From: Pectobacterium versatile | GTDB lineage: Bacteria > Pseudomonadota > Gammaproteobacteria > Enterobacterales > Enterobacteriaceae | DNA length: 60,664 nt | Assembly (NCBI RefSeq): GCF_020166435.1 | Contig: NZ_JAINZP010000025.1 | Coordinates: 1 to 60,664 of the forward strand | Reading direction: 5' to 3' | Part shown: in pieces, positions 50,046 through 59,026 of the stretch | How positions within the stretch are numbered: position 1 is the stretch's first letter | Layout of the letters: each line of letters starts with the position of its first letter | The notes under the pieces: model-generated | Database searches by the model: none | Seen by the model: the letters and a program-made list of their open reading frames with translations, nothing else | What the model was told of the DNA's origin: nothing | Position numbers and translations under genes: made by a program

Positions 50046-50935
50046 CAGGGCTTTTTCTCCTCCGGTATTACGCGTGACGCAGGAGGATCGCTCTTGGTCG
50101 ATCCATAGAACACGGCAGGACGCTCATCGTCTGTCAACACTGTCACCGAGCGGACATCATCATCATCGTGAAGATGAGAACCTCCGAGGTTGATGTGTCG
50201 CAGAACACCGCCGAACGTTTTCTCCAAATTGCTTTGGGTAAAGGTGCTGTGCGTCGGTCCTGCGGCTAAAACGGTGCGATTAACCAAAATAACGTTGTCA
50301 CAAAACTCAGGAACGCTACCGAGGTTATGGGTTGCCACCAGAATCAAATGCCCTTCATCACGCAAGGTGCGAAGCAGATCGATAATGGCGTTCTCTGTTT
50401 TAACGTCTACGCCAGTAAAAGGCTCATCCAGCAGCAACACACTGCCTTGTTGAGCCAGCGCCCGCGCCAAAAAGACGCGTTTTTTCTGTCCACCGGACAG
50501 TTCACCGATCTGACGATGTTGCAGCGTCGATAGCCCGACGCGCTCCAGCGATTCCGCCACAATAGTGCGGTCTTGTTTGCTGGGGATGCGCAGGAAATTC
50601 ATCCTCCCATAGCGGCCCATCATGACTACGTCGGAAACCAAAACGGGGAAATTCCAGTCTACGTCTTCCGTTTGTGGAACATAGGCAACCAGATTCTGTT
50701 TCAGCGCTTGGTAGATCGGTTGCTGGTTGAGCAGTACCTGCCCTGAGGTGGGTTTGACCAACCCCATGATGCTTTTGAACAACGTCGATTTTCCGCTGCC
50801 GTTTACGCCAACCAAGGCGCAAATCGTACCGCCGCTCAGAGAAAACGAAGCGTGGCGAATGGCCTGATGCCCGTTGCTGTAAGTAACCGAAACATCATTG
50901 ACTTCTAATGACTGTACGGCTCGATCACTACTCAT
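50045..50935 (-). CDS. sitB: Mn/Fe ABC transporter ATPase SitB
   Basis: The 296-residue ATPase has Walker [10 protein letters not shown], signature LSGGQKKR and Walker [13 protein letters not shown]. The C-terminal tail (about 240-296) contains [14 protein letters not shown], a possible metal-binding His/Asp patch also seen in other SitB proteins. Start overlaps the sitA stop by four bases. Confidence 0.93.
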   Translation of the reverse strand: MSSDRAVQSLEVNDVSVTYSNGHQAIRHASFSLSGGTICALVGVNGSGKSTLFKSIMGLVKPTSGQVLLNQQPIYQALKQNLVAYVPQTEDVDWNFPVLVSDVVMMGRYGRMNFLRIPSKQDRTIVAESLERVGLSTLQHRQIGELSGGQKKRVFLARALAQQGSVLLLDEPFTGVDVKTENAIIDLLRTLRDEGHLILVATHNLGSVPEFCDNVILVNRTVLAAGPTHSTFTQSNLEKTFGGVLRHINLGGSHLHDDDDVRSVTVLTDDERPAVFYGSTKSDPPASRVIPEEKKP

Positions 50936-51846
50936 TGATTAAATCCTTTAGCGATGGTTTCCACCGTCACTTTTAACAGGTCGATATAGGTTGGCACAGG
51001 GCCTTTTTCCGTAGACAACGAATCAACATACAACACGCCGCCATATTTCGCCCCCGTTTCTTTGCTGACCTGTTTTGCTGGCTTATCGGAAACGGTGCTT
51101 TCGCTGAAGACTACAGGAATGGCCTTCTCACGCACGGTATCGATCACCCGACGTACCTGCTGCGGTGAGCCTTGTTCATCGGCGTTGATTGGCCAGAGAT
51201 AAACTTCATTAAACTGGTAATCTTTCGCCAGATAGCTAAATGCGCCTTCGCTGGTCACTAACCAACGCTGCTGCACTGGGATACGGGAGAGACGCTCACG
51301 CAGCGGAGTGTCGAGAGCATTGATTTTTTCGGCATAGGCTTTCGCGTTACGGTTATACGTCTCTGCATTGGTCGGATCGGCTTGAACCAGACCTTTACGG
51401 ATATTTTCGATATAGATTAATGCATTGGAGGGAGACATCCAGGCATGCGGGTTTGGGTTGCCATTGTAGGCACCTTCACGGATAGGAAGCGGTGTGATGC
51501 CTTCTGTCACCACAACTGAGGGGACGTTTTTTACGTTCTCGAAAAAGCGAGTAAACCAGCGTTCGAGATTCATGCCGTTCCACAGCACCAGTTGTGCAGA
51601 CTGTGTCTTCACGATATCACGCGGTGTTGGTTGATAATCATGAATCTCTGCGCCGGGTTTAGTGATGGATTCGACCGTTGCGGCATCTCCCGCTATGTTC
51701 TGGGCAATATCCTGAATGATAGTAAAGGTGGTAATGACTTTGAGTTTTTCAGTCGCTTGAGCGGATGTGCTGGCTAAAAGCAGCAATGAGCACGGCAGTG
51801 CAACACGGCGAAACAGGGCAGACAAAGGGATGTGAAAGCCAATCAT
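50932..51846 (-). CDS. sitA: Mn/Fe-binding periplasmic protein SitA
   Basis: The 304-residue cluster A-I binding protein has a signal peptide (about 1-31, cleavage in AQATEK). Likely metal ligands are His in AEIHDYQPT, His in NPHAWMSP, Glu in [10 protein letters not shown] and Asp in LYVDSLS. It captures Mn2+/Fe2+ for SitBCD. AAGGA lies seven bases before the ATG. A Fur-like box overlaps the promoter (51881-51899); no MntR site was recognised. Confidence 0.95.
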   Translation of the reverse strand: MIGFHIPLSALFRRVALPCSLLLLASTSAQATEKLKVITTFTIIQDIAQNIAGDAATVESITKPGAEIHDYQPTPRDIVKTQSAQLVLWNGMNLERWFTRFFENVKNVPSVVVTEGITPLPIREGAYNGNPNPHAWMSPSNALIYIENIRKGLVQADPTNAETYNRNAKAYAEKINALDTPLRERLSRIPVQQRWLVTSEGAFSYLAKDYQFNEVYLWPINADEQGSPQQVRRVIDTVREKAIPVVFSESTVSDKPAKQVSKETGAKYGGVLYVDSLSTEKGPVPTYIDLLKVTVETIAKGFNQ

Positions 51847-52241
51847 GCGGATATCCTTACAAACCGTGAAAATATTATTTGAGAATAATTATCAATATCA
51901 TTTAAGTCAAGGGGCACAGAAGAGCGTGGAGTCAATATAGAGGGGTGTCTCATGACACAAGAAGTCACTGTTCGCAGGCACGTAGCACGCGCTTGCGCGG
52001 GTAAGGAATGCATCATGCTCCTTTGGTAACAGGAATATTGCTTTAATTTAATGAATCGTACTTAAGGTTACAACGAAAGTCTAACGGTAACGATGATGGT
52101 CTGGTGCACACATGGTAAGGCTTATATCAAAAAACGGGAAAAAAATGATATAGCCTTAAAAAAACCTCGATGGCTGCCGATAAACCATAAATAATGTAAG
52201 TGATACCTCTGGATTTTTAATACGAAAGGATTGTGAGTGAT
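51847..52241. other. Intergenic region, 395 bp
   Basis: It holds the Fur-like box of sitA, a 25-codon ORF (51952-52029, MTQEVTVRRHV...) behind GAGGGG that is too short to judge, and a long A-rich inverted repeat (52117-52157; AAGGCTTATATCA with TGATATAGCCTT). Confidence 0.6.
51881..51899 (-). promoter_or_regulatory. Fur-like box of sitABCD
   Basis: GAGAATAATTATCAATATC matches the 19-bp Fur consensus (GATAATGATAATCATTATC) at 15 positions, 35 bp before sitA. Confidence 0.75.
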
Positions 52242-52337
52242 ATGAGTACTAAATCAGAACGACGCTGGAAGTTGGCAAGTATAGTGTTATTGACTTTTCT
52301 TGTGGTGTTACTAGCTTTTTTGATTCAAACAAGTTAA
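52242..52337 (+). CDS. Small single-span membrane protein, unknown
   Basis: The 31-residue ORF has a positively charged head (MSTKSERRWK) and a membrane helix (LASIVLLTFLVVLLAFLI), with AAGGA about 11 bases before the ATG. A strong terminator lies 110 bp downstream (52447-52495) with no other gene between, so it looks like its own transcript. It sits upstream of yobF-cspC. I do not recognise a family. Confidence 0.5.
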   Translation: MSTKSERRWKLASIVLLTFLVVLLAFLIQTS

Positions 52338-52729
52338 TTCCCAGCGAGGCAAAACAATTAGGTTATAAATAATATTCATTATGTAATGTATTAATGCAAA
52401 AGCCATAGATAGCATAAAACCGACAATTGATTTTAAACATTGATATAAGCATGCCAATTATAGCTTTTTGTTATAATTGCATGGGCTTTTTTTTTCAGCG
52501 TTGTGACAGCTGTAGGGTATTCTTATTGCATAATTGAATCCAAAGAGTGTTTATTGTGTGGCATCAAAAGATGCCTGTAAATATAGATGTCAGGTAGTGC
52601 TATCGTGTATTAATGAATCAGTAATGGCGTGAATTTGTGCGGCATGTCCACGACCGATAAAAAATGCCTTGCCATCGTTTACAGAGTGTGTAATAACGAT
52701 TCTGGGTAAAACGAGGTACAGTTCTGTAT
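52338..52729. other. Intergenic region, 392 bp
   Basis: It holds the terminator at 52447-52495 and then the presumed yobF-cspC promoter and leader. Nothing else is recognised. Confidence 0.55.
52447..52495 (+). terminator. Rho-independent terminator
   Basis: A long stem (AAGCATGCCAATTATAGC with GTTATAATTGCATGGGCTT, two mismatches) around TTTTT, followed by nine T. Confidence 0.85.
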
Positions 52730-52846
52730 ATGAATGGCATTTTCAGTAAAGAAGACTTAAATACAACCTTTAGCGTTGCATGCTGCTTCTCTGCCGATCC
52801 TTATCTTAGTGCCTCAAGCAGTAACGACTCTGGTTTGTCTGTATAA
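52730..52846 (+). CDS. yobF: Small protein YobF
   Basis: The 38-residue [14 protein letters not shown]...[11 protein letters not shown] resembles E. coli YobF (MCGIFSKEVLS...FSAEPYIGAS), a 47-residue stress-induced protein co-transcribed with cspC. GAGG lies 13 bases before the ATG, a long spacing. It ends 41 bp before cspC, matching the E. coli order. The function is unknown. Confidence 0.8.
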   Translation: MNGIFSKEDLNTTFSVACCFSADPYLSASSSNDSGLSV

Positions 52847-52887
52847 CGCCTTTTGGGCGGTTTAAACAATTAAAGGAAATATTTGAA

Positions 52888-53097
52888 ATGGCAAAGATTA
52901 AAGGTCAGGTTAAGTGGTTCAACGAGTCTAAAGGCTTTGGTTTCATCACTCCTGCTGACGGCAGCAAAGATGTATTCGTACACTTCTCTGCAATTCAAGG
53001 CAACGGCTTCAAAACTCTGGCTGAAGGCCAGAACGTAGAATTCGAAATTCAGGATGGCCAGAAAGGTCCTTCCGCAGTAAACGTCACTGCGCTGTAG
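52888..53097 (+). CDS. cspC: Cold-shock-family RNA chaperone CspC
   Basis: The 69-residue OB-fold protein has RNP1 (KGFGFI) and RNP2 (VFVHF). It is almost identical to E. coli CspC ([20 protein letters not shown]), distinguished from CspE by MAKIKGQ and QGNGFK. It is constitutively expressed and affects stability of stress mRNAs. AAGGAAAT precedes the ATG. Confidence 0.95.
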   Translation: MAKIKGQVKWFNESKGFGFITPADGSKDVFVHFSAIQGNGFKTLAEGQNVEFEIQDGQKGPSAVNVTAL

Positions 53098-53114
53098 TTT
53101 TACAGCTCTGTTGC

Positions 53115-53140
53115 AAAACCCGCCATGGTGCGGGTTTTTT
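53115..53140 (+). terminator. cspC terminator
   Basis: AAAACCCGC and GCGGGTTTTTT flank CATGGT. Confidence 0.9.
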
Positions 53141-53204
53141 GTTGTCTGCGTTTTATCTGCACCTGTGATGCAATGAAAACATTTTTAATGAGGAAAATGT
53201 GCCG

Positions 53205-54035
53205 ATGAGTTATCAGTGTCCGCTATGCCAGTTACCTCTGGAGCGACACCCGCGGCAATGGACGTGTGGTAAACATAGCTTTGACTGCGCGAAAGAAGGG
53301 TACGTCAACCTGCTGCCAGTACAGTTTAAGCGCTCGAAGCAACCTGGCGATAGTGCGGAAATGATGCAGGCTCGGCGCAGCTTTTTGGAGGCTGGCCACT
53401 ATCAACCGTTACGCGAAGTCGTGGCGCAACGTGTTGATACTATTGTGGCAGATGACGCTGCTGCGCTGTTAGATATCGGCTGTGGTGAAGGGTATTACAC
53501 CGCGGAGCTGGCGCATCGTCTTATATCGCACAGAACGATGACGATCTACGGACTGGATGTGTCCAAAGCGGCGATTCAGCGCGCGGCAAAGCGATATGAA
53601 AACGTTGAGTTTTGCGTTGCATCCAGCCAGAGACTGCCTTTTCGCGACGAATCCCTTGATGCTGTGGTAAAAATTTACGCACCGTGTAATGACGCGGAGC
53701 TACAGCGCACCATTAAGGTTGGTGGTTGGGTGGTGACGGTGTCTCCGGGCCCACGACATCTTTATCAACTAAAGGCGGAAGTTTACGATGAGGTGCTATT
53801 GCACCCGAGCAAAGATGAAATGCTCGTAGGTTTTCAGCTTATGGATCAGCAGGCGATCGCGTATCCAATGCAGCTATCTGGGAGTGAGGCAGCAGCGCTA
53901 TTACACATGACGCCCTTTGCCTGGCGGGCAACACCAGAAGTCAGCGAGCGGTTGCAAGCAACCATATTGTTTAACTGTGAAACAGATTTTATTATCCGCC
54001 TGCATCAGCGTGTTGAGAACGATGCTATCGTGTGA
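53205..54035 (+). CDS. rlmA: 23S rRNA (guanine-745-N1)-methyltransferase RlmA
   Basis: I prefer the ATG at 53205 (MSYQCPLCQLPL), which aligns with E. coli RlmA, over the GTG two codons upstream, though AGGA is closer to the latter. The 276-residue enzyme has an N-terminal zinc ribbon (CPLC...C...H) and a Rossmann methyltransferase domain with LDIGCGEGYYT and PCNDAE. It methylates G745 in helix 35. Its position between cspC and mntP is as in E. coli. Confidence 0.95.
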   Translation: MSYQCPLCQLPLERHPRQWTCGKHSFDCAKEGYVNLLPVQFKRSKQPGDSAEMMQARRSFLEAGHYQPLREVVAQRVDTIVADDAAALLDIGCGEGYYTAELAHRLISHRTMTIYGLDVSKAAIQRAAKRYENVEFCVASSQRLPFRDESLDAVVKIYAPCNDAELQRTIKVGGWVVTVSPGPRHLYQLKAEVYDEVLLHPSKDEMLVGFQLMDQQAIAYPMQLSGSEAAALLHMTPFAWRATPEVSERLQATILFNCETDFIIRLHQRVENDAIV

Positions 54036-54046
54036 TCGGGAAGAAT

Positions 54047-54080
54047 AAAAACGGGCAGCACGATAGTCGGGTTGCCCGTT
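54047..54080. terminator. Bidirectional terminator between rlmA and mntP
   Basis: AACGGGCA and TGCCCGTT pair around a 15-base loop; on the minus strand it is followed by TTTATT. Confidence 0.7.
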
Positions 54081-54084
54081 GATC

Positions 54085-54101
54085 TGAAGTATGACGGGTA
54101 T
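54085..54101. repeat. ERIC-end remnant
   Basis: TGAAGTATGACGGGTATA is the reverse complement of the ERIC left end (TATACCCGTCATACTTCA). Only the terminal 17-18 bases are present, directly before the mntP stop. Confidence 0.55.
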
Positions 54102-54102
54102 A

Positions 54103-54675
54103 TCAGGCGGCGTAGCCGAGGTGTTCATACAGGATATTACAGCCGATACCAATCAGAACCAGCCCACCCATAATTTCTGCTTTTTTACCGAGAATCGGGC
54201 CGATATAGCGGCCAATCATCATTCCGAGCGTGACCATAATCATGGTGGCACAGCCAATGACCATGGCGGTATGGAAAATATTGACCTGAAGAAAAGCTAA
54301 CCCGACGCCAATTGCCATGGCATCCAAGCTGGTGGCAACCGCGGTACAAACTAGCAGTGCCAGACTATGGTTTTTGACTTTTTCGCAGCGGCAGTCTGAA
54401 GAACCTTTGAGTCCCTCAACGATCATGCGGCCACCCAGAATCAGTAACAGGGTAAAGGCAACCCAGTGATCCCATTCGAGAATATATTGGCTGGCAAAAA
54501 AGCCAAGTGCCCAGCCGATGAGCGGGGTGATAGCTTCGATAACACCAAAGATAAGGCCGGTACGAATGGCATCGCGGAAACGGGGATTATGCAGTACGGC
54601 ACCTTTACCAATTGACGCGGCGAAGGCATCCATTGACATACCAAATGCTAGGATAAGTGTTGCTGACATGTTCAT
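54103..54675 (-). CDS. mntP: Manganese exporter MntP
   Basis: The 190-residue protein has six helices in two repeats with the conserved Asp motifs [10 protein letters not shown] and [10 protein letters not shown]. It matches E. coli MntP (YebN), which exports Mn2+. Its leader carries the yybP-ykoY riboswitch core (54682-54891), so expression should rise with Mn2+. With sitABCD 2.3 kb away it forms an import/export pair. There is no visible ribosome binding site outside the riboswitch 3' strand, as expected for translational control. Confidence 0.95.
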   Translation of the reverse strand: MNMSATLILAFGMSMDAFAASIGKGAVLHNPRFRDAIRTGLIFGVIEAITPLIGWALGFFASQYILEWDHWVAFTLLLILGGRMIVEGLKGSSDCRCEKVKNHSLALLVCTAVATSLDAMAIGVGLAFLQVNIFHTAMVIGCATMIMVTLGMMIGRYIGPILGKKAEIMGGLVLIGIGCNILYEHLGYAA

Positions 54676-54681
54676 TTTAAG

Positions 54682-54891
54682 TAGCCTCGGCTGGACGATT
54701 AACCATATCCACGCAGATCATCTCCAACCCGATAGATGATGCCACGTGTCTATGGTCTCGCCTGCCAATCACGCTTGGCCGCCCGCACCACGTTTATGCT
54801 CCGATAATATGGAGATAGAACGAGTATGTTGATACGAGCATTTCTGACGAGTTACTATGAATAATGACTAATCAGAAATCGGCTACTCCCC
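54682..54891 (-). ncRNA. yybP-ykoY manganese riboswitch
   Basis: On the minus strand the leader contains both conserved strands: GGGGAGTAGCCG at its 5' end (54880-54891) and GCCGAGGCTA at its 3' end (54682-54691), six bases before the mntP start. This is the Mn2+-sensing motif known upstream of E. coli mntP. About 190 bases lie between the strands, longer than usual, with room for a peripheral helix. Confidence 0.85.
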
Positions 54892-55099
54892 AATGACGGC
54901 GCAACCTTACCATATTATTTATGGTGCAAACAACACTAAAAGTTTTAAGTGTTAATAATGCAATTGATAATTATTTTCATTTAGTGATTGGTAATGAGGA
55001 ATCGTATAAAATAACGACAGAGTTATTGTGGTTAAAATACCATCTAAACATGAGGTGTATAGCTAACGTTATTTTAAATAATTTAAAGGTAAACTTACC

Positions 55100-55558
55100 T
55101 CATTGATTTTCAATCATAAATTTATATATTCTCTCTAAATCGTCGAGCTGTGCAACCTGTATCAATAAACGACGCTTCTCAAGTTCGATAACTAATACGC
55201 CATCCTCAGATAAATTCATATTTTTAATTCTGATATAAGGAATGAATATATTCGCATAAAAGAATCCGGTTGATTTAAAAACCAGTTTGGGACGGCGAAT
55301 ATAAGCTAGATAGCACGCCATGAAGGCCAGAGAAATCAAAAGATAGGTGGTGATAATGGCACCATTGCTCATCACATTCTGATAAATAAGAATGCCGACT
55401 AAGCCGATAAAAATCAGCGTATCGAGTCGATTCATCCGCTTTAAGGGGACGAGGAGCTGCGTTTTCCCTTTGAGTTTATCCATGATGAACTCATCGTAGA
55501 TGGCATAAACCAGTGCTAATGCAATCAACACCACCAGCGTGATATCCGTCATCGTCAT
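55100..55558 (-). CDS. yobD: Inner-membrane protein YobD (DUF986)
   Basis: The 152-residue protein has three helices (about 4-22, 45-65, 70-87) and a cytosolic C-terminal domain ([21 protein letters not shown]). It matches E. coli YobD, which also lies between mntP and manZ. The function is unknown. It is 78 bp after the manZ stop, beyond a terminator. Confidence 0.92.
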   Translation of the reverse strand: MTMTDITLVVLIALALVYAIYDEFIMDKLKGKTQLLVPLKRMNRLDTLIFIGLVGILIYQNVMSNGAIITTYLLISLAFMACYLAYIRRPKLVFKSTGFFYANIFIPYIRIKNMNLSEDGVLVIELEKRRLLIQVAQLDDLERIYKFMIENQ

Positions 55559-55600
55559 CCGTATTACCCTTGTCCGTTAACTATTTGTGTCCGTGAATAA

Positions 55601-55632
55601 CAATGGCCGGGCGTATTGGCACCCGGCCATTG
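55601..55632 (-). terminator. manXYZ terminator
   Basis: CAATGGCCGGG and CCCGGCCATTG form an 11-bp stem around 10 bases, followed on the minus strand by TTATT. Confidence 0.8.
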
Positions 55633-55636
55633 AACA

Positions 55637-56479
55637 TTACACGCCGAGCAGACCGATCCAGTACCCGAAGATACCAATAGCGAAGAAGCCCATAATCAGC
55701 CACAGCGCATTTACCTTGCGCCGTAACAACCACATACAGCCGAACGTCAGCAGTAGGGGAACGAGCCCCGGCATGAGCTGGTCAAGGATGGATTGAACGG
55801 TGGTCACCGTGGTTTCCCCGTTCTGATTCGTCACTGTCGACACCACCATCGGGATGTTGACGTGAGTCCATTTATTGACCAATGCCCCCATGACGAACAA
55901 GCCGAGGATAGAGGCCGCTTCGGTCATTTTTTGCAGGAAACCGCCGCCCATATCGCTGACGATATCGATCCCCTTGCGGTAGCCATAGGCGACGCCATAG
56001 TAACGCACCAACAGGCGAACCAAGTTAAATAGGACGAAGAAGAGGACGGGCCCCAACAGGCTGCCGCTCATCGCAATCCCTGCGCCTAGTGCGGCGAAGA
56101 CCGGACGGGCAGTGCCCCAGAATATCGGGTCGCCGACGCCAGCCAGCGGCCCCATCAGCCCGACTTTCAGACCGTTTATCGCTGCGTCATCAATGGGAGC
56201 GCCGTTAGCACGTTGCTCTTCCATCGCCATCGTAACGCCGAGTATCGGAGCGGCAACAAAAGGCTGCGTATTGAAAAACTCCAAATGGCGCTTGATCGCT
56301 TGTTTACGTTCTTCCGAGTTTTCAGGATAAAGACGGCGAATCACCGGCACCATGGAAAAACAGAAGCCGAGTGCCTGCATACGTTCAAAGTTCCAGGAAC
56401 CTTGAAACAGATTGGAACGGATAAACACTGCACGGATATCGCTAGCAGTGAGTTTTTTGACTTTCGTATTTTCGACCAT
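55637..56479 (-). CDS. manZ: PTS mannose transporter IID component ManZ
   Basis: The ATG at 56479 has GGAG eight bases upstream; an in-frame GTG at 56488 overlaps that site. It gives 280 residues with the IID signature GSWNFERMQALGFCFSM and RRLYP. It forms the mannose-family membrane channel with ManY for glucose, mannose, glucosamine and related sugars. It begins 14 bp after manY. Confidence 0.95.
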   Translation of the reverse strand: MVENTKVKKLTASDIRAVFIRSNLFQGSWNFERMQALGFCFSMVPVIRRLYPENSEERKQAIKRHLEFFNTQPFVAAPILGVTMAMEEQRANGAPIDDAAINGLKVGLMGPLAGVGDPIFWGTARPVFAALGAGIAMSGSLLGPVLFFVLFNLVRLLVRYYGVAYGYRKGIDIVSDMGGGFLQKMTEAASILGLFVMGALVNKWTHVNIPMVVSTVTNQNGETTVTTVQSILDQLMPGLVPLLLTFGCMWLLRRKVNALWLIMGFFAIGIFGYWIGLLGV

Positions 56480-56493
56480 TTTTCTCACTCCTG

Positions 56494-57291
56494 TTAATCC
56501 AGTTCGTTATCAAGACCGTTATTGCCTGATGCGACAGACTGGCCTTGAACCTTGTTATATTTCGGGCTGAGTTGGATATACAGCACCGCCATCACAATAC
56601 CGATTACGCCCAGAGCCACCAGATTGAACTCAGTGAAGGCAGCGGTAACGAAACCAAGATAGAAGAACGGCATCAGGTAACCCGCGCGCATCATGTTGAT
56701 GACCATCGCGTAACCGACAACAACGATCATCCCACCGGCGATATTCAAGCCGTTGGTGACAACGTCTGGGATGGAGTTGAGCAGGGCGTGAACGGCGTCG
56801 GTGCCAACGGAAACGGCAACGATCACTGCAGGAATCGCGATACGCATGGCTTGCAGCAGTAAGGCAGAAACGTGAATCCAACTGATAGCCGTGAGATTAC
56901 CTCGCTCTGCCGCGCTGTCTGCCGCATGCTGGAACGCAACTGTGATGGTACGAACAATGATGGTTAAGACTTGCCCGGCTGCCGCAAGCGGAATCGCCAG
57001 AGCAATCCCAGCACCAATCCCTTGACCGCCAGCAATAACCAGAATGGTTGAGATAATGGACGCCAGCGCCGCATCTGGTGCTACGGCTGCACCGATGTTC
57101 ATCCAGCCTAACGCGATCATTTCCAGCGTACCGCCAATAATGATCCCGGTTTTTAAATCACCTAATACTGCGCCAATCAGCGTACAAGCGACGAGTGGAC
57201 GGTGGAACTGGAATTCATCAAGAATCGAACCCATCCCCGAAACACATGCGACGAGAAATATCAGCACAATTTGAAGTGTGGTAATCTCCAT
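56494..57291 (-). CDS. manY: PTS mannose transporter IIC component ManY
   Basis: The ATG at 57291 (AGGAGAAG upstream) gives 265 residues, one short of E. coli. It has eight or nine hydrophobic segments (EITTLQIVLIFLVACVSGMGS). It is a transmembrane IIC of the mannose family. The codons upstream to 57372 fall in the repeat-bearing intergenic region and are not coding. Confidence 0.95.
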   Translation of the reverse strand: MEITTLQIVLIFLVACVSGMGSILDEFQFHRPLVACTLIGAVLGDLKTGIIIGGTLEMIALGWMNIGAAVAPDAALASIISTILVIAGGQGIGAGIALAIPLAAAGQVLTIIVRTITVAFQHAADSAAERGNLTAISWIHVSALLLQAMRIAIPAVIVAVSVGTDAVHALLNSIPDVVTNGLNIAGGMIVVVGYAMVINMMRAGYLMPFFYLGFVTAAFTEFNLVALGVIGIVMAVLYIQLSPKYNKVQGQSVASGNNGLDNELD

Positions 57292-57344
57292 CGTACTTCT
57301 CCTATAAAATGTGTCTGAGTAAAATAAATCGCCATCCCCGTTGT

Positions 57345-57406
57345 TTTTCAAGGTCAACGTAAAGTTTTCCATGTCGACATAAAGCTTTTCAATATCGACA
57401 TAAATA
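57345..57406. repeat. Three imperfect 20-21-bp tandem repeats between manX and manY
   Basis: Units starting TTTTC at 57345, 57365 and 57386 share the pattern TTTTC..(G/A)TCGACATAAA; the last two share TCGACATAAA exactly, 21 bp apart. Function is unknown. Confidence 0.6.
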
Positions 57407-57487
57407 CCTATCTTGAAAATCGTCAGGTCTATAAAACTATTATTGATGGTGACAGTAGCGTTAATAACCTTCGCAGCACGATAGGTA

Positions 57488-58450
57488 TCAACGCGGCATT
57501 TTGTTAATCAAGTCCATCATTTTAATCTGGGAATCGGTTGATACTTTTCGAACCTCCAATTCAATACCGCGTTTATCTAATTCATGGAATGCCGCAATAT
57601 CCTTCTCATCGATAGAGACAGCATTATTCACCTGCGTTTTCCCCTGTTTGAATGCCATCCCACCAATATTAACCGAGGTGATGTTTACGCCATTTTCGAT
57701 CAGCGTTAATACATCCGTCGGATTGGTGAACAACAGCATCACGCGGTCGGCGGCATATTTCGGATTGTCATAAACACGAACGGCCTTTGCCACATCCACC
57801 ACGTGCGCGGTAACGCCCGGTGGCGCAACTTGAGTCAGCAACGTTTTACGCACATGATCGGCAGCAACTTCATCGCTGACAACAATAATGCGCGAAACAT
57901 TGGTTTCTTTCGTCCAGCGGGTGGCGACCTGACCATGAATCAGACGGTCGTCGATACGAGCCAACCCAATCTTCATATGTTCGCCGGGTCCTGCCGGTGT
58001 GGGGACTGCTTTTGGGGGCGGTGGAGGAGAAGGGGGGGCTACTTTGGCTTTTTCCTGATGTTTCAGGGCTTTTACGCCATCTCTACCAGCTTCCAACGCG
58101 ATAGAAACCAGATCGGAGAAGGACGGGTTATCATCCCGAGCCATAAAGGTTTCCGCTAGCATGGGAATATTCACGCCAGCGATAACATCATGGTTTTCTT
58201 TGTCGGTGACGAGGCGGCTGGCGGCGTTGAACGGGCTGCCGCCCCAGGTATCAACGAGAAACAGCACGCCTTGTGATGTGTCTAACTGCGTGAGTTTTTC
58301 CTGATATTTTTCTATCAATGTTTCGGCGTTTTCTCCAGGAACGAAATCAATCCAGGCGACATTACTTTGCTCGCCAAGAATCATTTCTGCTGTCTTTAAC
58401 AGCGGTCCCGCAGTGGCGCCGTGAGTGCATAACATGATTGCAATACTCAC
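57488..58450 (-). CDS. manX: PTS mannose transporter IIAB component ManX
   Basis: The 320-residue cytosolic protein joins IIA (1-130, phospho-His10 in LCTHGATAG) through a Pro/Ala linker (PPSPPPPPKAVPTPAG, about 140-157) to IIB (160-320, phospho-His in DDRLIHGQV). It relays phosphate from HPr to the sugar. It begins the manXYZ operon, divergent from yoaE as in E. coli. The intergenic distance to manY (196 bp) is longer than in E. coli and holds a tandem repeat. Confidence 0.95.
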   Translation of the reverse strand: MSIAIMLCTHGATAGPLLKTAEMILGEQSNVAWIDFVPGENAETLIEKYQEKLTQLDTSQGVLFLVDTWGGSPFNAASRLVTDKENHDVIAGVNIPMLAETFMARDDNPSFSDLVSIALEAGRDGVKALKHQEKAKVAPPSPPPPPKAVPTPAGPGEHMKIGLARIDDRLIHGQVATRWTKETNVSRIIVVSDEVAADHVRKTLLTQVAPPGVTAHVVDVAKAVRVYDNPKYAADRVMLLFTNPTDVLTLIENGVNITSVNIGGMAFKQGKTQVNNAVSIDEKDIAAFHELDKRGIELEVRKVSTDSQIKMMDLINKMPR

Positions 58451-58845
58451 TTGCTACCTCCTCACGTTCACGATCAAAAAAGAGTCAATGTGTCAGGAAA
58501 CCGGGTTAGCGTTAAGTCGCTCAACGTTAACCGTCGTGGTATTAGTATGGCTGCAAGAAAAAATTTTACCGTGGATTCATGACATTCACTGCGTTCCTCC
58601 ACGTTGTCAGGCGAGAAATTGTGACGGACAGATTTATTTTACTTATCGAAAAAATAAATAGTGTGATGATGCTCTAATGCTGACCAGTTAAGCTGAGGGC
58701 TAAAATTGGTGTAAGCGAAATATGTAAATTTTAGCATGTTATCAATGCGAGGCTGGTCTAAGAAATTCTTTGTGAAAATTGGTAACAACCTGTTAAAGTA
58801 AACATCCCTCAAATTGCTTAGGAGCACCGGGCATCAGCCCTTCCC
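58451..58845. other. manX-yoaE divergent control region, 395 bp
   Basis: It carries both promoters and the start of the yoaE leader. I could not assign CRP or Mlc sites with confidence. Confidence 0.5.
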
Positions 58846-59025
58846 ATGGACTGTCACCGACAAAACGTTCTCTGTTTTCCCGCTAATGCTGGCGGTTTTC
58901 TGTACTCAGTTGGTCACTCAGACCACATTCAGAATCTCTCTGATTCACACCAACTCTTTTTATTACCATTCAATGCGGCTCATTATTCATTGATGTCATC
59001 TGCTCGTTCATTTTCTGGAGTCTGA
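58846..59025 (+). CDS. Leader ORF upstream of yoaE
   Basis: A 59-codon frame ([11 protein letters not shown]... to ...SARSFSGV) ends one base before the yoaE ATG (TGAcATG) and contains the yoaE ribosome binding site (GGAG 59017-59020). AGGAG at 58820-58824 is too far from its ATG unless the small hairpin GGGC-ATCA-GCCC (58829-58840) is folded, which leaves about nine bases. E. coli is reported to have a small ORF, yoaL, before yoaE; I recall this but cannot align it. Translational coupling with yoaE is the likely role. Confidence 0.55.
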   Translation: MDCHRQNVLCFPANAGGFLYSVGHSDHIQNLSDSHQLFLLPFNAAHYSLMSSARSFSGV

Positions 59026-59026
59026 C

